A stretch of DNA of 64,000 bases. It comes from Dictyostelium firmibasis. Lineage: Eukaryota; Evosea; Eumycetozoa; Dictyosteliales; Dictyosteliaceae. Location of the stretch: positions 370,001-434,000 of the forward strand of contig CM069765.1 of assembly GCA_036169595.1 (NCBI GenBank), given 5' to 3'. The notes below the pieces were generated by a model. That model was not told where the DNA came from, did no database searches, and worked only from the letters and a program-made list of their open reading frames with translations. Shown here one piece after another: positions 22,368-35,513 of this stretch (positions within the stretch are counted from its first letter, which is position 1; every line of letters begins with the position of its first letter). The translations under genes were made by a program, and so were the position numbers.

Positions 22368-23085
22368 TTAATTAATTTTATTTTGAATTAAATCTGAAGA
22401 ATTTATAAAGATAATACCTTTATTTTTCATTTGTTGTAATGATTGATCAACACCATTCTTTGAAACACCTTTTGAGCAATCCTGGATGAAATAAGTTTTA
22501 AAGCCACAATTAACTGAATCCAAACAACTAGCAAGCACACAAAAATCAGTTGCTAAACCACAAACATAAACTTTATTAATTGAATGTTTTTTTAATATTT
22601 CCTCTAATTCAGTTTTTGAATTTTTATCATTATCATAAAATGCTGAATAACTATCAACCTCTATATCCATTCCTTTATTTATAATTATATCATTATCTTT
22701 AATTATTAAATCTTTATTTATTTCACTACCTTTTGTATTTTGAATACAATGATCCTTTTTTTTTTTTTTAATAATAAATAGTTAATAATTTCTAAATTAA
22801 TTAGTATATATATATATATATATATATTAGTATACATACAGGAAATAAAAGTTGTGAATGATTTGATTTTGTTATAATTGAGTCTATAAATGGTTGTTTG
22901 TTGTGAGTAGATGCAAATGAAATATGATTTTCAGGGTGCCAATCCTTTGATAAAGCAATTAAATCGAATGAACAATTATTACGAATATTATTTATTGGTT
23001 CTAATATATCATTTGCATTCTCAACTTCTAAACTACCATCTTTCATAAAATCATTTTGTACATCAATAATTAATAAGCATGACAT
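22368..23085 (-). CDS. Nicotinamidase (isochorismatase-like hydrolase, PNC1 type)
   Basis: Exons 22840-23085 and 22368-22754 join in phase 0 (donor GTATGT after LLFP, acceptor AAG) to restore the family motif FPDHCIQNTKG; 210 residues. The catalytic triad is visible: Asp8 in LLIIDVQNDF, Lys109 in IINKGMD and nucleophile Cys154 in GLATDFCV. Metal-site residues lie in SKDWHPENH (Asp48, His50, His54). The enzyme converts nicotinamide to nicotinate plus ammonia, the first step of NAD salvage by the Preiss-Handler route. The length equals the yeast and bacterial norm. The intron (22755-22839) carries a (TA)n tract. Confidence 0.9.
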
Positions 23086-23633
23086 TTATTGGTTTTTTAT
23101 TAATATAAATAATTTTTTTGAGTATTAAAATAATCTAGAAGGGGTTAAAAAAAAAATAAGAAAAAAAAAAAAAAAAAAAAAATAGAAAAAAATAAAAAAA
23201 ACAATAAAAAAAAAAACAAAATTAATTTGAAATTCTTTGAGAATTTCTTATAAAAAAAAAAAAAACAATGAAAACACAAACAAATATTTCTATTTTTTAT
23301 TTTTTTTCAGGAATTATTCATTTTATAAAATAAAATAAAATAAAAAAAAAAAAAAAAAAAAAAAATTTTCGTCTGTTTATTACAACATTAGTGGTTTTTT
23401 TTTTTTTTTTTTTTTTGCGATGAATTTGAATCTGATTTTACAAAAAAAAAAAATAAAAAAATAATAAATAAAATAAATAAAAAAAAAAAATAAAAAATTC
23501 CCAATCAAAGAACAAAACACCCACAAAACAGATATTAATTTGATTGCTTATGAAAAAAGAGTTTGGAAAAGGGTTTTCTTTTTTTTTTTTTATTTTTTAT
23601 TTTTTATTTTAAAATGTTTAGAAAAAGAAAAGG

Positions 23634-23668
<35 letters not shown>

Positions 23669-23873
23669 TTTGCATGATTTAGCTCGTAAAAAAAAAAAAA
23701 ATAATTAGAAAATAATTCAAAAAATAAAATTTTATAAAAAAATTTAGATTTATTTGACCAATGAAAAATTACCCACTTTCATTTAGATATTATTTTGATT
23801 TGATTTTTATCAAAAAAAAAAAAAAAAAAAAAAAAAAAATTAAAAATTAAATAAAAATAAAATAAAAAAATGA

Positions 23874-23913
<40 letters not shown>

Positions 23914-24351
23914 AAAAAAAAAAAAATCATTATATCTCGACTATAATCACATTACAGTCGAACGAATTCAATTAATTATAAATATTTTTTATATTATTTT
24001 TTTCCATAGTTTATATAAATTTTTAGATTTATTATTTTTTTTTTTTATTTTTTTTTTATTTTTTTTTTTTTCAATTTCAACTCAAATATATATATATATA
24101 TATATATAGCATTGTAAATAATAATAATAATAATAATAATAATAATCTTGTATATAATCACCAATATAAATTAAATTCAAATAAATTAAATATAAATATA
24201 CACAATGGGAAAAGATGATAAAAAAGGTATGTAGTAGTTTATTTTTTTTTATATTTTTTTCTTTTAACCCACACACAAAATTACATCACCCACAAATCAT
24301 TTCCATATTTATTTTATTTTTATTTTTATTTTTATATTTTTTTTTATATGA

Positions 24352-24388
<37 letters not shown>

Positions 24389-24974
24389 TATTATTATTTT
24401 TTATTATTATTATTTTTTTTTTTTATATAAATGTTGTTGATTCAACCAATAAATCTATTGCACCTAAATATTTGTATTTATATGAAGGGATAATTTAATT
24501 TTTATTGATTTTTTAATTTTATTATTATTATTATTTTTTATTTTTTTTTATTTTTTTTTTTTGTGAGCGTGTACTTTTACATTAATTTACAACTTATTGT
24601 TTTCTTCTTCTCACTCAGATTTTTTTTCATAAAATTTTAATCTATATATTATATTTTTTTTTTATTTTTTTTTACTTTTGATATTATTATTATTATTATT
24701 ATACTACACACACACTACTTGTTATTTTTTTAAAATCAAACCAATTAAACAAATAATTTATTTTATTATTATTTTATTTTTATAAAATTTAATTTTTTTT
24801 TTTTTTTTAATTATAATTATAATTTTTTTAAAAAAATATCATTTAATAAATTTTTATCTCCATAATTTACTTAAATTTCAATCGATAGACTAATTTAATT
24901 TATCAAAAAAAAAAAAAAAAAATAAATAAATATAATAATAAAAAAAAAATAAAAAAAATAAATTTAAATTTAAA
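23086..24974. other. 1.9-kb AT-rich region with one possible short exon
   Basis: Mostly A and T runs with (TTA)n and (TAA)n patches. At 24205 an ATG opens GGAAAAGATGATAAAAAA followed directly by a good GTATGT donor, which could be a seven-codon first exon (MGKDDKK). The best acceptor, at about 24617, would end translation after four more codons, so no product is claimed. It could equally be a leader exon of the gene at 24975. Confidence 0.35.
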
Positions 24975-25349
24975 ATGCCAATTTTTAAAGTTAAACAACC
25001 AGTTCTTAGTGAAATTATGAAGAAACTATTAGAACCACAGGAAGTTGTTATATCAAGATATAGAGATGCTGAAGGTAAACCTAAAATCGAAGAATTCAAA
25101 GAAGCACTTGTTAAAGGATTCTTTTTAATTAAATTCCCAAAATCATTTGGTGGTGCAGAAATTGGTGTCAATATTAAAGGTTTACCAAAAGAATATACAT
25201 TACATAATACGACTAGTGAATGGTCTGTAGATGGAAATAGTGTAAAAATTATTGGTAAAGTTGAATTTCAATCAATACCCACAAGATTCCAAGCTTCTTT
25301 TCAATTAAATACTTTTCAAGGTGTTGGAAATTTAGAACTAATTAATTAA
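24975..25349 (+). CDS. Conserved-looking 124-residue protein of unknown function
   Basis: Single exon from ATG 24975 to TAA. Compact, without low-complexity tracts: MPIFKVKQPVLSEIMKKLLE, then REAEGKP-like charged turns, IKFPKSFGGAEIGVNIKGLP and a beta-rich C-terminal half. The alternating hydrophobic pattern suggests a small beta-sheet fold with an N-terminal helix. No signal peptide or membrane segment, so cytosolic. I do not recognise the family. The clean composition beside so much simple sequence makes it a confident gene. Confidence 0.75.
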   Translation: MPIFKVKQPVLSEIMKKLLEPQEVVISRYRDAEGKPKIEEFKEALVKGFFLIKFPKSFGGAEIGVNIKGLPKEYTLHNTTSEWSVDGNSVKIIGKVEFQSIPTRFQASFQLNTFQGVGNLELIN

Positions 25350-25768
25350 CAAAAAAAAAAAAAAAAAAACAACAGCTTAAAATCTCATTCTCATATATAT
25401 ATATACGCACACCAAATTTAATATAATATTCATCAATCATTTATTCATATATATTCATAAATTCAACCAATTACTTTCAGAAACATCACCGCTTTTTACA
25501 TTTTTTTTATTTTTTTTTTTGTTTTTCCCTTGTACAAAAAAAAATGAAAAATCAAAAAAAAGAAAAAAAAAAAAAAACTTGAACCTCCACAAACCTAGCA
25601 ATCAATTAATAGTATAATTATTATTATTAGTATTTTCAACCACCATTAAATTCATATCACACTTTAAACCTCTTCCTATATAGAATTGTATTTTAAAATT
25701 ATTTGAATAAAAAAAAAATATAAAAAAAATTTTTTAATCAAATAAAAAAAAAAAAAATAGAAAATTTT

Positions 25769-25803
<35 letters not shown>

Positions 25804-26092
25804 TAAATAATTCAAATCCTATAACCCTTTTATCGAGTCCAAAGAGGTTGTTGTTTTTCCTAAAAAAAAAAAAAAAAAAAATTAATAGATCCACTTATTT
25901 AATTTTTTAATTTTTTTAATTACTTAATTTTAAAATTAAATTCATAGAAAAAAGTTTAGACCCAAACAAATATATCATATATGTATATATTATAAAATTC
26001 CATATATTATTAATTTATTTTTTAAAATTTTTTTTTTTAATTTATTTCATTTTTATTTTGAATGGTTGGAGTGATACACAGATAGTAATATA
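25350..26092. other. Convergent intergenic region
   Basis: Between two converging stop codons. It holds A/T runs and (TA)n at about 25781-25804. A slightly richer patch at 25420-25700 has CCTCCACAAACC-like text but no open frame. Confidence 0.5.
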
Positions 26093-27619
26093 TTATCTAA
26101 AAACAGCTTCAACTAATTTAACAACAAAAGCCACACCATCATCTTTGTGAAATTCTAATCTTGTACCAAGAAAATCATTTTCGTTTCTACAATTTTCAAT
26201 TGATATTGGATCATAATGAATATCATTTTCGTTGATTGTAATATAACCATGTACCTTTGATTCAAGTTTTGGATTTTGACAAAGGACTTCAAATTTATTT
26301 TCAGATATAATTGAAAAACTTGTACCTGTTAAAAGTTTATAAATTTCTAAACATTTTTCAAAATTTTTATCTAAAAATAATAATTAATATTAATAATTAA
26401 AATATTTTAATTTAAAAATGAAAAAAAAAAAAAAAACAAAAAAATATATATTTACTTATTAAAGTTGAATTATTTAAATCAATTTTTGATTGTTCAAATT
26501 CATTTAAAATATTTTGAATTGATTTTAAAGAATCATCAGTAGAAGATATTAATTTCTCCTCATATTCTTCAATTTCAGTTAAATGTTTTTTCTCCAATTC
26601 ATCGATTTCATTATTTTTCAACTCCAATTGATCGAATAATAATTTATCGTTGACGATTGTTATCTCTTCGATCTCTTTTTGAAGAGTTTCAATGATTTGC
26701 TTTGAAGATGTTTCCAATAGTTGATAGTCAAGTTGTTTTTGTTTAATTGTTAATTCCATTTGTTGAATTTCTTTATTCTTTGATTGAGTTAAATCTTGAT
26801 GATCTTGAAGTACAGATTGTTTCATATCATCGATTTTACTCAATAATTCATTGTAACTATTGGATTTATCTTGATATTTATTTGATAAAAGTTGATATTT
26901 ATTAGCAAGTTCAGATTTTTCACCCTCTAATCTATTCAATAGATCTGATGATTCCTTTAATTTATCTTCAGTTTTTTTAACTAGTTCTTGATATTTCTCT
27001 TGATTACATTTTTGTTCATTTTCATATTTTATTTTTATTTCTTGAATAAATTCTTTTAATTTAATTAAATCAGTTTCTTCATTTAAATTTTGTTGTTGTT
27101 GTTGTTGTTGTTGTTGTTTTAATTTTGATGGTGTTATAATTGTTGTTGAAATTAATAATTTATCTCTTTCTTCTTTTTCAAGTTTCTCTTTATTTTCTTT
27201 GATTTGTTTTTCAACGATTTCATTTTTAAATGATTCAAATTCATTTGATATTTTTTGATTATCAATTTCTAATTGATGGATTCTATCTTCATAGTTTAAT
27301 TTAATTTGATTGATTATAAATTCATGTTCATCTTGTGATTTTAATATGATATCATTTTTTATATCATCACAATTAAATCCATGGCTATCTTTCAATGATT
27401 GCATTAATATTCTATTACTTGTACTAACATTATCTAATTCTCTTTGTAATCTATTTATAACTTTTCTACATTCAGTATCCCTTTGTTCTGATCGAATTTT
27501 AAAATCTTCGAATAATTGTTCAGTCTCTGTATATCTAATTCTCTTAATTTGATTAACTTTTTCTTTTAATTCATTATATCTCCTTTTATATAAATTTAAA
27601 CTATCAATATTATTATTAA

Positions 27620-27662
<43 letters not shown>

Positions 27663-27872
27663 TACAGAGGTATTACTATTTGGAGTAATATTACTACTTT
27701 CACTATTTATACTATTATTATTATTGATGTTGTTTTCTTTATTGTCATTATTATTTTCATCCTCTACTATAGTATTTTTATTACTCATAGTTTCATAATT
27801 ATTATTATTTACAACTTGATCAACACGTTGTTTTTGTGTTCTTTTATTTTCTAAATTTGTTTTTCTTGGCAT
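26093..27872 (-). CDS. Coiled-coil protein with Csm1/Pcs1-like C-terminal domain
   Basis: Exons 26456-27872 and 26093-26370 (donor GTAAAT, acceptor TAG, phase 1) give 564 residues. After a basic, Asn-rich N-terminus (about 1-90), a long heptad-patterned coiled coil fills about 95-470. The second exon encodes a compact globular end: EIYKLLTGTSFSII, KFEVLCQNPKLESKV, HGYITINENDIHYDP, DFLGTRLEF, VAFVVKLVEAVF. Coiled coil plus a terminal domain opening with Y-x-LLTG is the layout of Csm1/Pcs1 monopolin subunits, which cross-link kinetochores and organise rDNA and centromeric chromatin. The assignment rests on pattern only; any RWD-capped kinetochore coiled coil (Spc24/25, Kre28) is an alternative. 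Confidence 0.6.
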
Positions 27873-28780
27873 TTTTATTATTTTTTTAAATTATTATACA
27901 ATTGATATGATATGGAAAGAAGAAAATAAAAATAAAAAAAAAATAAAAATTTTTTAAAAAAAAAGCGCCAAACAAAAGTGAAAATAATTAAAATAGAAAA
28001 AAAAAAAAAAAATTAAAATAAACAATAATAATTAAAATTTGTTTTCAATGAAACTAATGAAATTGGAATAAATTATCATATTCAAATGGTAAATAATTTA
28101 AAAAAATACATAAAATGAATGAGTTGTAATTTGAAAAAAAATAAAATAATAAAAAAAATAAATAACAAAAAAGGGGATTTTTGGTTTTCTTTTTTTTTTT
28201 TATAAAAAATTTCCCTTTTTTTTTATCAAGAAATTTTTTTTTATTTTTTATTATTTAATTATATAAGTATTTCAAATATAATAATAATTATTATGTTTTA
28301 ATAAAATTTAAATATCCAAAATAAAATATTTTTTTTTAATTCTGTTTTTTGCTCTGACCAAAATAAAAGACAATTTTAAAAAGAATGTAAAAAAATTTAG
28401 ATATCCCAATTACTTATCAATTATCAAAGGTAACTTTATTGTGATAGTATTTTCAATCACTAAAATTAAATCTCGCCTATAGTTCAAAAAAAAAAAAATT
28501 TTGTTAAATTTATTATTTTTTTTATCATTAAAGACTCAAAAGGAAATTGCTCCGGAGAATAATAAATTTCTTTGATTGATTGAGATTAGTTGAAATAAAT
28601 TGTGGAAAAATAAAAAAAATTAAAAAAGAAAAAAAGAAAAAAATAAAAAAAAAAAAAAGTTTTTTTAGAAAAAACCGACACGAACGAATCTTTTTTTTTT
28701 TTTTTTTTTTTTTTTTCATAAAACATATTTCTTAATTTATTTAAACTCTTTGCACACAAATACAGAAATTTTAAGAAAGA
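27873..28780. promoter_or_regulatory. Divergent intergenic region, Csm1-like / NOC3
   Basis: 900 bp of AT-rich DNA between diverging start codons. Better-mixed patches at 28340-28480 (TGCTCTGACCAAAATAAAAG, CAATTACTTATCAATTATC) and 28535-28600 are the candidate promoter elements. No RNA gene recognised. Confidence 0.4.
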
Positions 28781-31700
28781 ATGGGGAAAAAAGAAAAGAA
28801 ACCAACAGTTTTACCATTAAATATTAAACCAAAGAGAACAACTAAAAAGGTACAATTACCAAAAGATCAAAATTTATCAATTCGAGAATTAACAAAATAT
28901 GATATACTCTTTAGAGAAGGTGAAAAAAATATATCAAAAACTTCAAATATCACAGAAGCAGGTGACGATGAAGTTGATAGTGATGAGGAAGATTTTTTTA
29001 AAAATTCTTCATTTTTAAAATCAACTTTAACCGATGATGCGTATGTTTTTTTTATTTTTTTTATCTCTCACTCCCCCATTAAAACTTTATGTATTAACCA
29101 TAATTAAATTTTTTATGTTTTTAAAATAATTAAATAGTAAATTTCAAAGATTATCATATTCAAAACAATTAGAAAATGAATATGTTGATCCAAAAGAAAA
29201 ATTAAAAGCAGAAGAAGCAGTTGCACAATTAAAAAAAAGAAAATCAATTGATCAAAGTGATGAAGAGGAATATAATGAATTAGAAGAGGATGAAATATAT
29301 AATGAAAATCAAAGTGATGATGATGATGATGATGATGAAGATGACGATAATATTGAAAATGAAAGAGAAAATGATAATGATAAAAGAGAATGGAAATTAG
29401 AAACAGTTGTTAAAAAAAGATTACCAATTAAAACTCATGATGGTAGAATGAAAACAATTACTCAAGTAATTACACCAAAGGAATTAAAAGAAACGAGAGA
29501 AAAACAAGAAAAGACAAAAGAACAACTAATTGAACAAGTTACAAAAGAGAGAAGCGCCAAAAATAAACAAAAAGCTAAAAAAGGTACAGCAACAGCAATT
29601 ACAAATGAAGTCAATAAACAAATTAAAGAAGCACCACAAAAAAAACAAAAAAAAGAAAAAAAAGATGAATCATCAGATGAAAGTGATACAGAAATTGAAA
29701 ATTTAGATATTTTAGATAGAAATATTAATCATGAATATGATGATGATGAAAATAATGAAAATACTATTAAATCAAATATGGAATTATCAAAATTGTCAGA
29801 AGGTGAAAGATATTTAAGAGAACAAGAATTAATTGATAATGCAAAGATAAGTTTAGCAAAAGCAAGTTCATTAATTATTTCAAATCCAGAGAATAATATT
29901 CAAGCAATTAAAGAATTATTTTCAATTTGTATCAATAATAAAAATATTGTTATAAAGAAATATAGTATTCTATCATTATGTGCAGTGTTTAAAGATATTA
30001 TACCAGGTTATAAGATTAATAAAGATGTTGCAGAAGAGATAAAGAATGGTCAAACCAGTGCTGAAGGTTCTGGTCAACAAAAACAAAAACTATCTAAAGA
30101 GGTTAAAAAAATTAGAGAGTACGAAAAGAAATTATTAAAATTCTATCAAAATTATTTAGTATTGGTTGAAAATTCAATTTCAAATATTCTATCATTATTA
30201 GCCAGAAAGAGACCAAATGGTGGTGGTATTGGTTTCTTTAAAATCAATGGTGGTTATAGTAATAATGATTTAACATCATTGTTACAATGTATTTTGAAAG
30301 CTGTTTCAACATTATTAATCACTCATCCTCATTTTAATTTCCGTACAAATTTAGTGACAATTACATCACGTTTCACAGTTTATAAAGATAAAGATATTGC
30401 AATGATGTGTCTAGAGTCTATTAAATCATTATTTGAACATGATTCAACAGGTGGTGAAACATCATTAGAGGTTGTACGTTGTTTAGCAAACGTTGCAAAA
30501 TCAGCAAATTATATGATCGATCCAAAGGTTGTACGTGTTTTCTTGGCAATGCGTTTAACTGACGTAGTTGAGAAAATCAATCCATTTGGTATTGCATCTG
30601 ATGATACAACAAAACTAAGTAAAAAAGATAGAAAGCATTTAACTCGTACCGAAAAGAAAAAAAGAAAAGAAGATAAAGAATTGGATAAAGAAATGAAAGA
30701 AGCAGAGGCAGAATTCTCTGCAAAGGAACAAAGATTCCTTCAAACTGAAATTTTAAAATCAATTTTCATTCTTTACTTTAGAATTATAAAGAAAGCACCT
30801 CAATCACCTGCTTTAACATCTGTATTGGAAGGCTTGGCAAAATTCTCTCATTTAATTTCTGTAGATTTCTTGGGTGATCTTTTAAAGGTTCTTAGTGATT
30901 TAATTGAAAATGGTATAACTTCTATTGCCAACGCTTTTAATACCAATATCACTGCATTCAAAACCATTAAACTTCATGGTGGTAGTTTAAATGTAGATTT
31001 AAAGGATTACTACGTTCGTGTATATTCATTACTAACTGATATGGTATTACCAAGAGAACATGGTGTAACCGTTACAGCTTTAGATGCACTACAATTAATG
31101 TTGGGTGATAAAAAACAAACTGCAGTTGAAAGAGTTGCTTCCTTTATTAAACGTTTATCAACAATTTCATTGTTTTTACAACCACATGCATCACTTGCAT
31201 TAGTATCATTCGTTAAACAATTATTCATTACATATCCACAAACTCAACGTTTACTTGAAACCGATTCAACTTTCTCTGGTGGTGATTATGTAGCAGAAGC
31301 TCAAGATCCTGATCATTGTAATCCATTCGCATCAACACTTTGGGAGTTATCATTATTGGTAAATCATTGGCATCCAAAGTTTGAACCAATGGTTAAAAGA
31401 ATCATATCATATAATGAATCACAAATGTCCTCTCAACATGTTACTCGTGAACGTTCACCTTTAGAACTATATCGTTCCTATGATAATAGTAAAGGTGGTT
31501 TTAATCCACCAATTGAACCACCAAAAGAACATCATTTAGTTGGTAAAATTCGTAAGTTGAAAAAAGCATTTAAAAATCGTGAAATCGTCGTTTTCATTAC
31601 TCCTCAAAAACAATTTGAAAAATCATCTTTCCTCTCACAATGTCAACAACAAACTACCGAAAAAGAAATTCAAAACAAAAATATAACTTTTAATAATTAT

Positions 31701-31859
31701 TTCAATGAAAGTCAAGATTTTAATAAACAAATGAAATTATTCAAAAATTTGGAAGGTTTAAAAAATTTGAAATCAAAATTAACTTCAATTCAACCACAAC
31801 CAAAACCACAACCAAAACCACAACCACAAAAAAAAAATACCAAGAAATCTACTAAATAA
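28781..31859 (+). CDS. noc3: NOC3 (nucleolar complex protein 3) homologue
   Basis: Exons 28781-29040 and 29138-31859 join in phase 2 (donor GTATGT, acceptor TAG) to 993 residues. The N-terminus is basic then acidic, with Lys-rich and Asp-rich runs as in other Noc3 proteins. The NOC3 domain starts at SEGERYLREQELIDNAKISL and continues IKKYSILSLCAVFKDIIPGYKI. The CBF/MAK21-type region in the second half includes FRTNLVTITSRF and LWELSLLVNHWHPKFEPMVK. Noc3 with Noc2 accompanies pre-60S ribosomes from nucleolus to nucleoplasm; in yeast it also helps load replication factors. The C-terminal PQPKPQPKP tail is low complexity. Confidence 0.92.
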
Positions 31860-31975
31860 AAAAAAAATAAAATATAAAAATAAAAAAAAATAAAAAAAAA
31901 TAAAAAAAAATAAAAAATAAAAAATAAAAAAAATTAAAAAAAAAAGTGGTTTTGTATTTAAATTTAGTTTGAAAA

Positions 31976-32324
31976 ATGCAAAATAATAATAATAATAATA
32001 TAGGATTATCATTAGAAAAAAAAAACTATCATAATAAAAGTAAAATTATAAATATTGATTACGATGATAGTGTTGAAGATGATAATAGTAATAGTAAAAA
32101 AGAAAATATATATTGGTTAAATTATGATATTGAAAATATTGAAAAAGAATTACAAGAATTACAAGATCAAGAAAATCAAGTTATAAAAGATTTAGAACCA
32201 TTTAAAAAACAAATCAAAGAATTAGAAGAAATTGAAAAACGTAACCTTGATAAAGTTCACACATATAATGAAATTAAAGATGCAACTCAAAATCAAATTG
32301 GTGAGTATTTATTTATACACATAT

Positions 32325-32356
<32 letters not shown>

Positions 32357-32484
32357 ATTAATAATTTTTTTTTTGTTTGTTTTATATTCAATCCAATAAA
32401 GGTAAATTAGCAGAATATGAAGGTGTTACGATAATTCAGATGACTAAAAAACTTGGTATAATTTTAAATAGTGATGAAAAATAG
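31976..32484 (+). CDS. swi5: SWI5 homologue (homologous-recombination accessory factor)
   Basis: Exons 31976-32300 and 32402-32484 join in phase 1 (donor GTGAGT, acceptor AAG) to 135 residues. The C-terminal half carries the Swi5 signature: a coiled coil (IEKELQELQDQENQVIKDL), then HTYNEIKDATQNQIGKLAEY, then GVTIIQMTKKLGI. In yeast and mammals Swi5 pairs with Sfr1 (SWI5-SFR1) and stabilises Rad51/Dmc1 filaments. The intron falls inside the signature, which is rejoined perfectly by splicing. It starts 116 bp after the NOC3 stop in the same orientation; coincidence is likelier than an operon. Confidence 0.88.
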
Positions 32485-32538
32485 TTAGATTGTTAATATT
32501 TTGATTTTGAGTTTGATCCTTTAATTCCCAACAAATCG

Positions 32539-32573
<35 letters not shown>

Positions 32574-32734
32574 CTTAATCTTTATAAGAAAGAGTGCATT
32601 ATATGAAAAGAGCTTTTCACATCCATTTTTCATATTGCAATGTTGTTTGTTTTATAAATAAATGTGTGTAAGAAAAATAAAAATATAAATTTTGATATAG
32701 GCGTTGCAAATATAAAAAAAGACTTTAAAAAGAG

Positions 32735-32782
<48 letters not shown>

Positions 32783-33435
32783 GTTTTAATTTATTTTATT
32801 TTTTTTTGCTCAAATCTATGATCGTGTATGCACAACTGTTTTTTTGCACAAAAAAAAAAAAAATAAAAAAAATAAAAAAAATAAATAAAAAATTTTAAAA
32901 AAAAAAAGAAACCAAAAATAAAAATTTTTTTTTTTTAATTTTAAGGTTGATTTTTTCCTGCTTTTTTTTTTCAGTTACAAATACTCAAAAACCATAAATC
33001 AAAAAAAAAAAAAAAAAAATACAATTTTCGGTAGAGAATTTCAAACAATCATACCTTTATCTGTATCAATACCACATTGTGTTTTTTTTTTAAATTATAT
33101 ATTTTTTTTTTTTTGTTTCTATTAATACCACCCCATCACACAAAATAATAACTACTTTTTTGTGTTTGTAAAATATATTATTAAATATTTATATTTATAT
33201 TTATATTTATATAACGTGCACACACACACATACACACACACAATAATAAAAAAAAAAAAAAAAATAAAAAATAATAAAAAAATAATAAAAATAAAAAAAA
33301 TAAAAAACACAAAGATAAAAATAAATATATATTTCATTTATGTTAAATTTGTTTTCCAGATTTAAATATATTTTAAAAGAAGGAAGGTACGTGATTGGAA
33401 AAAAAAATCAAGAAAATTAAATAATTTTAATAAAA
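32485..33435. other. Intergenic region rich in homopolymers
   Basis: Contains T and A runs up to about 40 nt, an alternating TATTTA tract (33182-33212) and a CACACACACA patch (33219-33242). The last 70 bp before 33436 are the presumed leader of the TMC-like gene. No coding or RNA signal recognised. Confidence 0.5.
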
Positions 33436-35405
33436 ATGACAAAAGATGAAGATATAAATTCAATCCCAATGGAAAATTATAACCAACAAGAAAATGAACA
33501 ACAACAACAACAACAACAAGAACAACAACAACAACAACAACAAGAACAAGAGCAAATATACCCAAGTATAAATGATTTAGATTCATCAAGAAATAATTCA
33601 CCACAAATTCAACATCATAAAAATAATAGTAATGATAATGTTAATTATAGTAATAAAACATTAACAAGATTACAAGATATTGAAAAGGAAAAAGAATTTG
33701 CATATGAACATTTAAAACCATCAAAAGAATCAACGTATGAAGATTTAGGATTAAAAGATCAAGTATTAGAGAATGTATTTGGAGCTACAGTACGTCAAAA
33801 GAAAGCAAGAGTACCAGAAGGATTTGTTGTATCATATACTAAATCAGGTCAACCATTTTTATTATCAGTTGAATTACAACAAGAGACTAATGAAGATTTC
33901 TTAGCTGCTAATGAACATGCTAAATTAAAGTTACCAATAAATTGTGATAATAAAGAAATTGAAAGAGTATATGGTACAGGTATTTATCTATACTTTAATT
34001 TCATAACATTTTGTATTGGTATCAATTTAATATTACTATTATGTGTACTCATTAATTTAGTACCACATTATTACTATGGTGTAAAATATAATCATTTTAA
34101 GAATTTCTCAATTCAAGATTATTTATTGGTATCTTTAAATCTTCAATCTTATTATCAATCAGAAGTGAAACTCTATTATTTTTGGTCAACATTTGGTTGT
34201 ATTTTACTTTCATTTTTCATGGGTCCAATTTATGCTTTCAAAATTAATTCCTACTTTAAAAATTCAAATAAACAAGATTTTGAAGATGGTTTCGATGCTG
34301 ATGATATAATCATTAAAAATGCAAATATACCACGTAAAGAACGTTTGGTTCGTTTCTTTATTTCTTATATCGTTTTCATACTATTATTAGGTGGTTCTGC
34401 TGTACTTTGTGCTTTAGTTTTAAAATTTGTAAATTCTTATAAATTTTTTACAAATATTTTGTATGTATTATAAATTAAATGAAACAAAATATAAAATATA
34501 AATTATTAATATACATATATATATATTTTTATTTTTTTATTTATTTTTGAATAAATTAGAACAACATCATTTATTTCAGCGTGTATTATTAGAGTTATTA
34601 ATGTAATTTATGATCAAATTTCAATTTATTTAACAATGTTTGAAAAACATCCAACTTGGACAAAATTTAAAATTCAAAATACTTTAAAATTATTTGTTTT
34701 TAAAATTGTAAATGTTATCGTTTTATATATTCTTAGAGATAGAATATTTGAAAATATCACTCATCAATCAATTTTAGAAGGTTGTCCATTCGTTGATGTT
34801 GGTTCACAATTTTTATTTATTTTAGTTTTAGATTTAACTGTAAGTTTATTTAATATTTAATGATATTAATTAATTGAAATATATTTATATTAATTATATA
34901 TATATATATATTTTCTTAGTTATCAAATCTTTGGGAAATTATATATAGTGTTTCAATGGCATTTATTGGTAGAAGAAGAGAAAAGAGTGGTAAAAAATCA
35001 ACAGAATATTATAAACCTGAATTTGAGATATCAGAAGAATATTTAGAGATTTTATATAGACAATTCATTGTTTATTTAGGTTTACCAATTTATCCAATAG
35101 TTGCTTTGTTTGGTGTGGTTTGTAATATCGTAGAGTATTATGTTGATAGATTTAGATTAATTAGAATTTGTAAGAAACCTCATAGAATTCAAGGTTCAAT
35201 GAAAAAGTTTTTATCATTTTATTTATTATTCATCTCTTTGATTAGTGTGGCCAGTTATCCTTATGGTTCTGGTTGGGTATTATTTCAAATTGGTTTCAAA
35301 ACTGGTAATTTAAATACAAATTGTGGTTATTTATTCGATGGAGAAATACCAGCTTCCGATTCCTCTACTTCAAGTGATGGAAATGGTATTATTATTAAAA
35401 TTTAA
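33436..35405 (+). CDS. TMC-like multipass membrane protein
   Basis: Exons 33436-34460, 34560-34839 and 34920-35405 join (donors GTATGT, GTAAGT) to 596 residues. A Gln-rich N-terminus is followed by about eight hydrophobic segments. The middle part, with ACIIRVINVIYDQISIYLTM, TWTKFKIQNTLKLFVFKIVN, GCPFVDVGSQFLFILVLDL and later YLEILYRQFIVYLGLPIYPI, follows the transmembrane channel-like (TMC) pattern of a helix pair, a Cys-containing extracellular link, and RQ-x(3-5)-YLG-x(3)-P. TMC proteins are anoctamin-superfamily ion channels, best known in mechanosensation. It is shorter than animal TMCs, and the usual CWE motif appears only as a lone Cys. The final exon could have a further unseen splice near GGAAATGGTATT, so the C-terminus is tentative. 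Confidence 0.65.
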
Positions 35406-35470
35406 ATTATATATTCATATATTTATTTATTTATTTGGAAAAAATAAAAAAAAAAAAAAAAAAAAAAGAA

Positions 35471-35513
<43 letters not shown>

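Noticed and set aside
24205-24225. First coding exon MGKDDKK of a separate gene
   Set aside because: Good start and donor, but no downstream exon keeps a frame; noted only as possible.
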